Assembly: GCF_040545875.1 (NCBI RefSeq)
Contig: NZ_JBEPMR010000001.1
Length of the DNA stretch: 64,000 nt
Strand: one strand, 5' to 3'
Origin: Faecalicatena_A orotica
GTDB taxonomy: Bacteria > Bacillota > Clostridia > Lachnospirales > Lachnospiraceae
The translations under genes were made by a program, and so were the position numbers. The notes under the pieces were generated by a model. It was given only the letters and a program-made list of their open reading frames with translations, was not told the origin of the DNA and made no database searches. Of the stretch, positions 33,086-41,451 are shown piece after piece (position 1 is the stretch's first letter; every line of letters starts with the position of its first letter).

Positions 33086-35738
33086 TATCTTCAAACCTTC
33101 TTTCCAGCCTTGCCTTTGTCTTCTTTTCCCGGTCCTCATCTATCTGCGCCGCCACTTCCAGTCTCATATCCGCGGGACAGACTGCATGATAGCGAAGGAT
33201 ATTCTCAATACTCTTTCTGTTCTCCGGCTCCTTGATCCACATCTCATTGAAAGTGTTTCCTACGGTTATGGTCAGGCAGTGCCCCTTTATATCCACGCGC
33301 TGTACCGTCTTTAAAAATGCCCCTCCGGCTTCGCCGTTTTTCTCCACACAGTCACAGAACTCTTCCCAGTTTTCAGGAAGAGAGAAAAAGGAAAATTGCT
33401 TCTGTACGGCCGGCTTCTCCGTCTCTTCAACCATTTTGACAGATTCCGGCGCCGCTGTCTTCTCAAGCAGATTGGTAAGCCCCCACAGTACCAGCTTTTT
33501 ATCCAGTGTATAATCACCCACACATGCCGGACAGCCATCCTCGCAGGGACAGTTTTTCACCATGTGGACTGCATTTTCCAGAATCTTTGGGATCAGGTCG
33601 TATATCTTCTCCGAATATCCCAGCCCGCCCACATACTTATCATAAATAAACATGTATACGACTGCTTCGTCCCTGTCATCCGGAATCAGCGCGTTGCCGG
33701 AAACAACTACATCAATATCGTCCCGTGCAGCCATCGTAACCATCATCGCCGCGTTCCTGATAGCGTTTGACAGCCCGTCAAAGTGATTGTTCCTCACGAG
33801 TTCTCCTGACTGGTTCCTCTGTAAGAGCCTGCGGAAGACATAGACCACATTCTCCGGGATCTCCAGCCATGTGCTCTCCGTATCATAGTCCTTCTGAAGC
33901 GGCACTGTTAAGCTTACATATCCCAGATTCTGATGATTATGGAACTGAAGCTTCTTAAACATGGAGACCAGTTCGTTCACATTGATATCCCCGAACCGGA
34001 TGTGCGTGCGCCCGTAGGGCTCCTCCTGGAAAACCTGAAGGACCCTCGTTTCCTTGGTTCCTGCCGGCACGGTATAAAAATTGCCGTCAAAAGGAATACA
34101 TCTGGCGGTACGGCTTTTCAGGTCAAGGCTCAGTACCTCATAGGACGTCCCTTCATGCATATACACCGCCCCCGGGTAAATCTCATGGTATGCCTGGGAT
34201 TCGTCCATCTCCGTAATTTCTCTCTCTTCTTTTTCCAGAATCAGTTTGAACCTCGTCTGGTCCATGTTCCTCAGGCTGTAGTCCCCTGCGGGAAATGCGG
34301 GGCCGGACCATGCAAACTTCCCTCCCAGACTCTTTAATTCCTCCGCCTTTAGGAGTACTGGGATAACTTCACCCAATGCAGGGAACAGGGCAATATCATC
34401 CATCGTCAGCGGCATCTCGGCCGCGGCGGCACGGATATGCGAAAGCTGGATCAGCAGATTGTCACGGTCCACAATCGCATTCTCGCTCTCCTGACAAAAC
34501 AGCCAGTCAGGATCAATGGCTATATACTGGTCAAAGGGCTGGTTTTCCAGTATCAGATAATTTACACATGCGTCCTGCCCTCTCCCGGCCCTCCCTGTCT
34601 GCTGCCAGAAGGAGGCCCTTGTTCCCGGATAGCCGACGATTACCGTCGTATCCAGATTCCCGATATCAATCCCGAGCTCAAGTGCATTCGTAGACACCAG
34701 TCCCGATAGTTCACCGGAAATCATCTTTCTCTCGATCTCTTTTCGTTCCAGCGGCGTATATCCGCCGCGGTAACCCGCGATCTTCCGGCTGTCCCCCTGT
34801 GACAGGAACCCCGCTGAATCCAGCTTGTCCCTTGACTCTTTTAAGATAATCTCCACACTTTTCCTGGACCTCGCAAAGGCGATGAAATGATGGTTCTCTT
34901 CGACGAGCCGCGGAAGCAGGTCCGTAGCCACTGCGGTAGAAGAATATCTTCCATAAACCTTGTCATTGGAGCCTTTGATGACAGGCGGCTGTATGATCCG
35001 GTATTCCTTTTCGGGGCACGGGGAACCGTCACGTGAGATCAGGGTGAACTTCCCGCCGCATATATTCTCCGCCAGTTCAGTCGGATTCGCAATCGTGGCA
35101 GAACTGCAGAGAAACTGCGGGGATGACCCATAATAACTGCATACCCTCTTAAGCCTCCTGAAAATATTGGCCAGATGGGAGCCGAACGCCCCACGGTAGC
35201 TGTGCAGCTCGTCGATCACCACGTATCTGAGGTTTGTAAAAATAAAGTCAAAACCATACTTACTGTGATTCGGCAGGAATGCACCGTTTAGCATCTCCGG
35301 ATTCGTAAGAATGATATTCGCGCTCTTCCGGATTCTGCTGCGCTCCCGGGGCGGGGTGTCACCGTCGTATACCCCGGCCGATACCCGCCCTTCCCCAAAG
35401 TATTCGAGCCACGGCTTCAGTGCACGGAACTGGTCGGCTGCAAGCGCTTTCGTCGGATAGACAAAGACGGCCCTCGTCAGCGGGTCATCCAGGACCGACT
35501 GCAGCACAGGCAGAAGGAAACTTAACGTCTTCCCGCTGGCAGTCGAGGTCGTAATCACCACGTTCTCTTTCCTGAGGGCAGCCTCAAACATCTCTGCCTG
35601 ATGGGAATATAGTTTCTCTATTTTACTCTGCCCTAAGAAGCTTTTAATCTCTTTCTGTAAACCAGCCGGGAAAGCGGCATACTCTGCCCCTCTTCTGGCC
35701 AGTCTTTCCCTGTGTATGATCAAATCCTGAATCTCCAT
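33075..35738 (-). CDS. mrfA: MrfA-like DEAD/DEAH helicase with C-terminal zinc-binding DUF1998 region
   Basis: Start at 35738 (GGGAG, 9 nt spacing), 887 residues. Superfamily 2 motifs: YSHQAEMFEAAL, ITTSTASGKTLSFLLPVL, YPTKALAADQ, ILTNPEML, VIDELHSYRG, FLCSSATI, IAFARSRKSVEI, STNALELGIDIGNLDTTVIVGYPG and QQTGRAGRG. The C-terminal domain has KNCPCEDGCPACVGDY, the four-cysteine motif of MrfA (B. subtilis YprA), a helicase that repairs mitomycin-type DNA damage. In B. subtilis its partner is the exonuclease MrfB; here the downstream gene is a UvrD-like helicase instead. Expression probably responds to LexA (site at 35785). Confidence 0.88.
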   Translation of the reverse strand: MEIQDLIIHRERLARRGAEYAAFPAGLQKEIKSFLGQSKIEKLYSHQAEMFEAALRKENVVITTSTASGKTLSFLLPVLQSVLDDPLTRAVFVYPTKALAADQFRALKPWLEYFGEGRVSAGVYDGDTPPRERSRIRKSANIILTNPEMLNGAFLPNHSKYGFDFIFTNLRYVVIDELHSYRGAFGSHLANIFRRLKRVCSYYGSSPQFLCSSATIANPTELAENICGGKFTLISRDGSPCPEKEYRIIQPPVIKGSNDKVYGRYSSTAVATDLLPRLVEENHHFIAFARSRKSVEIILKESRDKLDSAGFLSQGDSRKIAGYRGGYTPLERKEIERKMISGELSGLVSTNALELGIDIGNLDTTVIVGYPGTRASFWQQTGRAGRGQDACVNYLILENQPFDQYIAIDPDWLFCQESENAIVDRDNLLIQLSHIRAAAAEMPLTMDDIALFPALGEVIPVLLKAEELKSLGGKFAWSGPAFPAGDYSLRNMDQTRFKLILEKEEREITEMDESQAYHEIYPGAVYMHEGTSYEVLSLDLKSRTARCIPFDGNFYTVPAGTKETRVLQVFQEEPYGRTHIRFGDINVNELVSMFKKLQFHNHQNLGYVSLTVPLQKDYDTESTWLEIPENVVYVFRRLLQRNQSGELVRNNHFDGLSNAIRNAAMMVTMAARDDIDVVVSGNALIPDDRDEAVVYMFIYDKYVGGLGYSEKIYDLIPKILENAVHMVKNCPCEDGCPACVGDYTLDKKLVLWGLTNLLEKTAAPESVKMVEETEKPAVQKQFSFFSLPENWEEFCDCVEKNGEAGGAFLKTVQRVDIKGHCLTITVGNTFNEMWIKEPENRKSIENILRYHAVCPADMRLEVAAQIDEDREKKTKARLERRFEDIVL

Positions 35739-35784
35739 ATCCGTAATCTCCCATAAAACATTTCTGTTACTCAATCCCAAACCA

Positions 35785-35831
35785 AAACAAATGTTCTTTT
35801 TATTATAGCATATCCCCACTGGGAATTTCAA
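35785..35831 (-). promoter_or_regulatory. mrfA promoter with LexA-like site
   Basis: Minus strand TTGAAA (35826-35831), 18-nt spacer, TATAAT with TGC extension (35802-35810). Just downstream is GAAC-ATTT-GTTT (35785-35796), one base from the Gram-positive SOS core GAAC-N4-GTTC and equal to the GTTT-ending form I recall from clostridia. That position suits LexA repression of DNA-repair genes. Confidence 0.65.
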
Positions 35832-35864
35832 TGCCGCAAAAGCATTGACTCCAGTGGGGATATG
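35809..35864. repeat. Large two-tier inverted repeat between GAF-REC gene and mrfA promoter
   Basis: Outer arms CATATCCCCACTGG (35809-35822) and CCAGTGGGGATATG (35851-35864) pair over 14 bp. Inner arms CAATGC / GCATTG (35829-35847) pair over 6 bp with a 7-nt loop. There is no U tract on either side, so it is not a standard terminator. The left arm fills the spacer of the mrfA promoter. Confidence 0.7.
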
Positions 35865-35874
35865 TAAAGGGGGA

Positions 35875-36894
35875 CTAATATTGGGATTTACCGACAATCC
35901 CTTCGGATTTCTTTATGTTAACTCCAGACAACGCATCTGCCACGGCATTCTGTAATTCTTCCATCTGGTAAGGTTTTGTTAAAAGTGCACACCCTCCGGC
36001 TTTGGCACCCTCCTGTACTGTCTGTGCGTCGGAGTGGGCGGTAAGGAACACGACCGGAATTTCGTTTCTGGCCCGCAGCTCCCTGCAAAAGTCGAGGCCG
36101 TTCCCATCCGGCAGGTCAATATCAAGAACAATCGCATCCGGCGTTGTTTTATGCAAAATTGTCCTTGCTTCCCACAATGTTCCCGCACTTAAGATGGAAT
36201 ATCCTTCCGGGCGCAGGACACGTTCGTTCAGACGCAGCAGCTGCGGACTGTCATCCACCAGAAGAACAGTCTTTCCCGTATGCAGTGCGTCCGTCTTTGG
36301 CCTTTTCTTATGGGAATAGCTTTCCCGAAGCCTTGACAGTTCCCGCTGGCTGACCAGTGAGCAGACAAAATAGGCCAGTACGTCAAATACCACCGAGATG
36401 TGTTCCATCTTCTCTGGCGGAGGATTATCTGTCCCTAAAAAACCATACATTTTTCCCTGGGCTAGCAGAGGACTCAGAATGATGGACTGGATTTTCTGGG
36501 GCTGTAAAAACTCATAAATCAGCGTGTCCTTTTCCCTCAGCAGTTCCACGTCCGGTTCAATGATGTTCTCACCTTTCGTCAACTGCCCGTACCAGGGAAG
36601 CAGGTCTTTTTTCGCCACATAAGGCAGTTCTTCGATGCCGGACGATATTCCAGCCCTGCACCATTCATAAGTGTTGCGGATGTGCTGGCGGTCCATTTCT
36701 TCAAAAACGTATACCCGGTCACACTCCAGCTGTTCTCCCAAAAAACAGAGAAGCCGCTTAAGCCCTTCCTCCGCATCCGGGGCCTTCCTGATCTTCTTCA
36801 GACATTCCCCTACAAACTGCTCGTTGCGCGCAGCACTCTCCTCACAGGACCGGTTCGGGGGGCATCCAGCAATACCCGCTGAATTCATTTTCAT
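35875..36894 (-). CDS. GAF-like domain protein with C-terminal receiver domain
   Basis: Start at 36894 (GAGGAGGG, 7 nt spacing), 339 residues. Residues 25-190 form a GAF-type region (LKRLLCFLGEQLECDRVYVFEE ... IQSIILSPLLAQGKMYGFLGTDNPP). Residues 210-325 form a REC domain: TVLLVDDSPQLLRLNERVL, phospho-Asp in IVLDIDLPDGNG, T in VVFLTAHS and K in LLTKPYQ. No output domain follows. The REC part closely resembles that of the OmpR-type regulator at 37207, suggesting recent common origin and possibly a shared kinase. It is in tandem with a 58-codon small gene just upstream. Confidence 0.85.
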   Translation of the reverse strand: MKMNSAGIAGCPPNRSCEESAARNEQFVGECLKKIRKAPDAEEGLKRLLCFLGEQLECDRVYVFEEMDRQHIRNTYEWCRAGISSGIEELPYVAKKDLLPWYGQLTKGENIIEPDVELLREKDTLIYEFLQPQKIQSIILSPLLAQGKMYGFLGTDNPPPEKMEHISVVFDVLAYFVCSLVSQRELSRLRESYSHKKRPKTDALHTGKTVLLVDDSPQLLRLNERVLRPEGYSILSAGTLWEARTILHKTTPDAIVLDIDLPDGNGLDFCRELRARNEIPVVFLTAHSDAQTVQEGAKAGGCALLTKPYQMEELQNAVADALSGVNIKKSEGIVGKSQY

Positions 36895-36928
36895 ATGCTG
36901 TCCCTCCTCTTTTATATCACGCATCGGA

Positions 36929-37105
36929 TTAGGGGCAGGGTACCTGACAATTTTCATTCACCAGCCTGTCCAAAAGCAGCATTAGTTCGAGATCACTTTT
37001 AAACGATATGGTTTTCCCGTTTGTTTTTACTTTTCCCTGCCATATATAATTCTGTACTTCCTCTATGCAAACTTCAAAAGTTACCTCTTGATATTCCTTT
37101 TCCAT
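36929..37105 (-). CDS. Small protein (58 aa) of the WQG...FKS.LEL type, unknown function
   Basis: This short gene has a strong RBS (AAGGAGG, 9 nt before the ATG at 37105). The protein starts MEKEYQEVTFEVCIEEVQNY, continues IWQGKVKTNGKTISFKSDLE, and ends with LMLLLDRLVN and a short tail. I have seen the same pattern (Trp-Gln-Gly, then Phe-(K/R)-Ser-x-Leu-Glu-Leu and a Leu-rich helix with Asp) in small Lachnospiraceae proteins encoded beside regulators, but I know of no assigned function. It lies 34 nt upstream of the GAF-REC gene and probably shares its transcript. Confidence 0.75.
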   Translation of the reverse strand: MEKEYQEVTFEVCIEEVQNYIWQGKVKTNGKTISFKSDLELMLLLDRLVNENCQVPCP

Positions 37106-37157
37106 AAAAACTGCCTCCTTCCTTTATTCTAGGATAGCAAAAAAAGGGATAAAAAAC

Positions 37158-37185
37158 GCGAACCTTACCAAAATGTCAGGTTCGC
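37158..37185 (-). terminator. Terminator of the OmpR-type regulator/kinase operon
   Basis: GCGAACCT pairs with AGGTTCGC over a 12-nt loop and is followed on the minus strand by GTTTTTTATCCC, about 20 nt after the stop of the regulator gene. Confidence 0.85.
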
Positions 37186-37206
37186 ATTGATCCACTCGGA
37201 ATGTTA

Positions 37207-37923
37207 TTATTTTTTCTGAGGTTTGTCCTCCATAATCTCCAGCAGGTAACCCTCGTTCCGAAAGGTCATCAGGGATACTTTCCCGCCGGACAACGCCAGT
37301 TTATTCTTCAGCCGGGACATGCATTTCCAAATGGCGCTGGCATTCCCTGATAAAGGCTGTTTCCAAACCCCCTCATAGATTTCCTTCGCCGGAATAGTCC
37401 TGCCTTCATTTTTTAATAGGTAGAGCAGGACAGAAAATTCCCTCGCTGCAAGCAGCATATCTTCACCGTTCAAGAAAGCACGCAGGGCTACGGTATCCAG
37501 CACAAGCGGTCCCCGCGTGATGGTCTTTGCCTGCTCCGTATCCCGCCGGTTCATCCGCACAAGACGAAGCTGTGCCTTGACACGGGCCACAAATTCATCT
37601 ACATCATACGGCTTTGTGATATAGTCATTGCCGCCCGCTACAAGTCCCTCGATGATCTCACTCTTTTCATCCAGGGCCGTCAGAAACAACACCGGGGCCG
37701 ACGTGGTCGGCCGTATTTCCTCACAGAATGCAAGGCCACTTCCGTCCGGCAGCATGATGTCCAGCACCAGCACATCGGGCGTATGCGTCTGAAGCAGTTT
37801 CCGTGCCCCTGAAAGCGCTGCCGCGCACAGCACAAAAAATCCCTCACGCTCCAGAATACGGCGGTTGATTCGCTGAATATTCTTATCGTCCTCCACCAGC
37901 AGGATTATCCCTGTCTCTTTCAT
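37207..37923 (-). CDS. OmpR/PhoB-type response regulator
   Basis: Start at 37923 with GAAGGAGG upstream, 238 residues. REC domain: IILLVEDDKNIQRINRRIL, phospho-Asp in LVLDIMLPDGSG, T in VLFLTAL and K in YITKPYDVDEF. The C-terminal winged helix (residues 135-230) includes LLAAREFSVLLYLLKNEGRTI, then EIYEGVW and MSRLKNKLALSGG. It overlaps the kinase gene by 41 nt, so the two are coupled. The target genes are unknown. Confidence 0.92.
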   Translation of the reverse strand: MKETGIILLVEDDKNIQRINRRILEREGFFVLCAAALSGARKLLQTHTPDVLVLDIMLPDGSGLAFCEEIRPTTSAPVLFLTALDEKSEIIEGLVAGGNDYITKPYDVDEFVARVKAQLRLVRMNRRDTEQAKTITRGPLVLDTVALRAFLNGEDMLLAAREFSVLLYLLKNEGRTIPAKEIYEGVWKQPLSGNASAIWKCMSRLKNKLALSGGKVSLMTFRNEGYLLEIMEDKPQKK

Positions 37924-39862
37924 GTTCAACCTCCTTCGCCGGCAGTGTAAACCACACTTCCGCCCCTTTGCCTTCCTCACTCTGAACGCCGATCTGGCCG
38001 CCATGCCCTTCGATAATTGTTTTACAGATGGTAAGTCCCAGACCCGTAACTCCTTCATCACCACGCCGGAACCGCTCGAATACATGAGGCAGCAGCTCCC
38101 GGCTGATACCGTCCCCGTCATCGGCAACACTCACCCGCACCTGATGTTCCAGCGCTTCTGCCCGGACGAGGACAGTCCCGTTCTTTGTATGCCGGTTGGC
38201 GTTGCTCAGCAGGTTAATCAACACCTGCACAAGCTGGTCGGCACTTCCCTCCACCGGGGGCAGCCCCGGCTCTGTCTTTGCTGTCAGGGTGTTCCCCTGC
38301 CGGGCAAACATGGACTGGTAAATCCTCACCGTTTCCACGATCAGAGACTCCAGATCCAGCCTTTTACACACGGAATCAGTCCCCTGCATACGTCCAAGTC
38401 CTACAAGGCTTGTTACCATCTGGGCAAGCCGTCTGGCCTCGGTGGAGATCGCATTTAAGTCCGCTACCGTTTCCTCATCCACCACACCGGTCCCGATATT
38501 CTGGGCTGCAAACTGTGCGTTGACCGAAATGACCGTTAATGGTGTTTTCATCTCATGGGACATATCGGTGTAGAACTGATTCTTCATACGGTTCATCTCC
38601 GCCATCATTTCCTTTTCGGCAGCCATTCGTTCCTCACGCTCTTTCGCCCGGCGCACCTCACTCATAGTGCCAAAAAACAGGGCTGTCATGGCAAATAGTA
38701 CGAACACCGCCATTGACATTTCCGAAACGGCAAAGCGAAGTGCAGGCAGCATATGGATGTCCATATGGTACAGCATATCCCACAGGGCCGCAAACAACAG
38801 GAACGCAAAGCCAGCCAGCACGGCAAGCTGTCCGGTATCAGGCCGCTGTTTCTGAAAGATAAGCCGGATAAAGAAATACAGGCCGATCAGCCCCAGTATC
38901 CCGACACGCCATACTGCGGTATAGGATATCAGCAGGGTTGGGCCGAATATGTCAATGGCAGCAAAGCACCCGCACAGAATACTCGCGGCAGGCGGGAACC
39001 ATTTCTGCAGTACACCGGGAAAGAGCAGGTACAGAAGCCACACCAGCAGGATACCGCTTAACGGCATCGTTAAGTATTCCAGCCGGAAGATTACCGTCCA
39101 CGGCAGATTTGGAAGTACCGCCCCCAGTATGCGCTGCCCGGTGACACCGGTGCGGATAAACCACGTCAGACAAAATAGTGCAAACAATAGGTTCGGTTTG
39201 TAATGCTGCATCATCGTGTAAAGAACCATATGGACGATAAACAGTACCAGATAACACCCCATAAGTACGACTTCCGGACAAAGGTTCCTCAAGACATACC
39301 GGTTGATCTGTTCCGGCAGGCCTATGTAAAGAGTTCCGTGGGTGCCGCTGTCCTTATGGGTAAAGTTGGACGCCTGCTGTACAATGACTATCTCACCATT
39401 CTCGTCAGGGGATACCGGGAGTACATAGAATTTTACACCCGGTGTGGTTGTTTCCCGGTTTTCCCCCGGAACACCGGCCTCAAAAAGCAGTTCGCCGTTT
39501 ACATACATACGGCTTGCAAAGTCCACACTGTACCCGCAGATGAGATAGCTGCCCCGGGGGACCTTCAGCCGCATCCGGCTTGTGGCATACTGGGTCCCGT
39601 TATCTGGCTGACCAAGACAGATATCCGTGCGTCCTGAAAATTCCTGCGGGGTCAGCAGGGCATCCGGCACATATTCCACATCGCCGGTAACTCGTACATT
39701 CTTCTGCATAAGACCGGAACTGGTTAAATCCCATTCGCCGTTTGCCGAGGTCATGACTGTGGTTTCGCCCGTGCGCGGCTTTACGCCCCACACTATCAGC
39801 ATCAGGACGACAATCAGGGGTAGAATGGCAGCAAGTATCCTTTTTTCTTTTTTCTCTGACAT
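37883..39862 (-). CDS. Sensor histidine kinase with 7TMR-DISM-like sensor
   Basis: Start at 39862 (AAAGGGGA upstream), 659 residues. Signal anchor near residues 10-27, an extracellular beta-rich domain (to about 205) with RMRLKVPRGSYLICGYSVDFA and MYVNGELLFEAG like DISM extracellular modules, about seven membrane helices (205-400), a coiled-coil (EEKE..AAEKEMMAEMNRM), HisKA with YTDMSHEMKTPLTVISV, and HATPase_c (LVQVLINLLSNANRHT, VSVADDGDGIS, GLGLTICKTIIEGHGG). It partners the OmpR-type regulator downstream, and may also phosphorylate the GAF-REC protein. Confidence 0.9.
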   Translation of the reverse strand: MSEKKEKRILAAILPLIVVLMLIVWGVKPRTGETTVMTSANGEWDLTSSGLMQKNVRVTGDVEYVPDALLTPQEFSGRTDICLGQPDNGTQYATSRMRLKVPRGSYLICGYSVDFASRMYVNGELLFEAGVPGENRETTTPGVKFYVLPVSPDENGEIVIVQQASNFTHKDSGTHGTLYIGLPEQINRYVLRNLCPEVVLMGCYLVLFIVHMVLYTMMQHYKPNLLFALFCLTWFIRTGVTGQRILGAVLPNLPWTVIFRLEYLTMPLSGILLVWLLYLLFPGVLQKWFPPAASILCGCFAAIDIFGPTLLISYTAVWRVGILGLIGLYFFIRLIFQKQRPDTGQLAVLAGFAFLLFAALWDMLYHMDIHMLPALRFAVSEMSMAVFVLFAMTALFFGTMSEVRRAKEREERMAAEKEMMAEMNRMKNQFYTDMSHEMKTPLTVISVNAQFAAQNIGTGVVDEETVADLNAISTEARRLAQMVTSLVGLGRMQGTDSVCKRLDLESLIVETVRIYQSMFARQGNTLTAKTEPGLPPVEGSADQLVQVLINLLSNANRHTKNGTVLVRAEALEHQVRVSVADDGDGISRELLPHVFERFRRGDEGVTGLGLTICKTIIEGHGGQIGVQSEEGKGAEVWFTLPAKEVEHERDRDNPAGGGR

Positions 39863-39895
39863 TTCACCGTCCCCTTTACTCTCTTTTATGGGTCG

Positions 39896-39904
39896 ATTAT
39901 ACCA
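39896..39904 (-). promoter_or_regulatory. Extended -10 promoter of the kinase/regulator operon
   Basis: TGGTATAAT on the minus strand (hexamer 39896-39901), 33 nt before the kinase start. The -35 region is weak. Confidence 0.5.
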
Positions 39905-39952
39905 GATAATTTCAAGTATAGGAACAAAATTCCATTGATTTATTGTATCCCA

Positions 39953-39990
39953 CACAAAAATCCGCAGGAATCATCCCGCGGATTTTTGTG
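39953..39990 (-). terminator. Terminator of the M60/cohesin-like surface operon
   Basis: CACAAAAATCCGC pairs perfectly with GCGGATTTTTGTG (13 bp, 12-nt loop). The stem itself carries the T-run typical of bidirectional terminators. It lies 12 nt after the stop at 40003. Confidence 0.85.
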
Positions 39991-40002
39991 TTTCTTATGA
40001 TT

Positions 40003-41445
40003 TTATTTCCGTATTCTCCGCCATATTACTGTTGCGATTAAGGCTGCCGCCGCAATAGCCAGTAATACGATATACAGCACAACCGGACTGTTATCTCCCG
40101 TCGCCACATTGCCCTTCTGCAAGTCTTTCTTTCCATCAGTGCCGCCGGAAGCCTCCTGTCCTCCCGGTACCGGGAATTTACCTGCTTCTTTGACTTCCTT
40201 AGTCGTCAGTACATAGCTGGAACAGTGTGTCAGTTCAAATACTACATATCCTCCATTAACGATAATCTCCTTCTGTACCGGCTCCAGCGCCTTCTTATCT
40301 GGATTGTAATAGTACAGGTACAGCTTCTGCCCATCCGCAAACACACTGCCTGCATATACTTTCACTTCCGCAGGGCCGGGCAGCTTACCGCTGTGTGAGA
40401 ATTCAAGGAACAGATTCTGTGCCCCCTTCTGGAGAAGCTTCCCGATGTCAGGGCTGCTGATTAGTGACGTTATCCTGAAGTCCATGACGATGTTCTCATT
40501 CGTGATCTGATCTCCGCGGAATGTGAAGGAATATAGAAGGCCTCCATCGTCTTCCACTGCAAATGTCAGCGACTTATCGGTCCCCTTAAGAGCCTGAAAA
40601 ACGGTTTTCTGATCTTCGTCCGACAGTACAGCGTCTTTTCCAATCTTATATGTGATCTGGGCTGTTTGTCCCTCCTCCAGCTCTTTCACCACATCTTTTA
40701 CGTTATCGTATACAGCATCTGCATCCGGCTGTCCCGGGGTACCGGGATTCTCCGGTACATCTGGGTTGCCTGGCTGCTCCGGGTTATCTGGCTGCCCCGG
40801 GTTATCTGGTATGTTCGGGTTATCCGGTTGTCCGGAATCCCCCGGTACATCAGGATTATCTGTTCCACCCGGATTATCCGGATGGTCTGGCTGTCCCGGT
40901 TCATCCGGGCTGTCTGTACCGCTGACCCTCTTCAGATTTACAGCCATATCCGCCAGGTCCCCTGACTGGATTTCTCCTACGGCATGGCTCTGGCTGACTG
41001 TTTTCACAGAGACCGGCTGTATCATAATCTCACATTCTGAATCATCCATATCAAGGCTCACGGTACCGATAGAGCAGCTTTTTGTGTCTTTATCAAACAG
41101 TAATTTTGTATCCGAGAGAAAGATATTTAATTCCTTCTTTTGAGGATTGTACCTGTAATCAGATATACGGTATGCCCCTGCACCTGACTGGTCAAAGGAT
41201 ACGGATACCCCGGGGTTATCCCCCGTGATATCTGTAACCAGCATCGTAATCTGCATGGTTGTCACTGCATTGTTCACAAGTTCCTTATTTGGTGCAAAGA
41301 TAAGCTGTGCACTCTCCTGCTTTTCATCTGCTTTCCATTGAATGAATGTATCATTCTTCGCATCCTGAGCCGATACAGGCAGACAGTATCCGAAGATCAC
41401 AAGCAGAAGAACCGGTAATATTCTTTTTAATCTCTTCACATTCAA
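40003..41445 (-). CDS. Surface-anchored protein: possible cohesin-like domain, Pro-rich stalk, C-terminal membrane anchor
   Basis: This 480-residue protein starts MNVKRLKRILPVLLLVIFGYC with a cleavage region PVSAQDA. Residues 30-170 form a beta-sandwich-like module (SAQLIFAPNKELVNNAVTTM, ISDYRYNPQKKELNIFLSDT, CSIGTVSLDMDD). Its pattern of motion-limiting Gly/Tyr turns and a 'YNP..KxL.I.L' core recalls cohesins; this is a tentative structural guess. Residues 175-250 are about ten imperfect P-D-(N/Q)-P-(D/G)-x-P stalk repeats. A second beta-rich domain spans 255-420. The end is NVATGDNSP, a membrane helix (VVLYIVLLAIAAAALIATVI) and WRRIRK: an LPXTG-like layout without a canonical sorting motif. 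It lies 6 nt after the M60 gene with its own GGAGGG and is cotranscribed under the riboswitch. Confidence 0.7.
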   Translation of the reverse strand: MNVKRLKRILPVLLLVIFGYCLPVSAQDAKNDTFIQWKADEKQESAQLIFAPNKELVNNAVTTMQITMLVTDITGDNPGVSVSFDQSGAGAYRISDYRYNPQKKELNIFLSDTKLLFDKDTKSCSIGTVSLDMDDSECEIMIQPVSVKTVSQSHAVGEIQSGDLADMAVNLKRVSGTDSPDEPGQPDHPDNPGGTDNPDVPGDSGQPDNPNIPDNPGQPDNPEQPGNPDVPENPGTPGQPDADAVYDNVKDVVKELEEGQTAQITYKIGKDAVLSDEDQKTVFQALKGTDKSLTFAVEDDGGLLYSFTFRGDQITNENIVMDFRITSLISSPDIGKLLQKGAQNLFLEFSHSGKLPGPAEVKVYAGSVFADGQKLYLYYYNPDKKALEPVQKEIIVNGGYVVFELTHCSSYVLTTKEVKEAGKFPVPGGQEASGGTDGKKDLQKGNVATGDNSPVVLYIVLLAIAAAALIATVIWRRIRK

Positions 41446-41451
41446 TCCCTC

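Noticed and set aside
33086..33139. ATG at 33139 as the start of the UvrD-like helicase
   Set aside because: It would overlap the upstream helicase by 65 nt and has a poor RBS. The TTG at 33085 fits better, though this start is uncertain.
40740..40900. Repeat-like block in the Pro-rich stalk (possible CRISPR or tandem array)
   Set aside because: The DNA repeats are imperfect and in frame with PDNPG-type protein repeats; they are coding low-complexity, not a CRISPR array.
40652..41143. Plus-strand ORF rich in Gly-Cys-Pro within the stalk gene
   Set aside because: It is an antisense shadow of the proline-rich repeats with no RBS.
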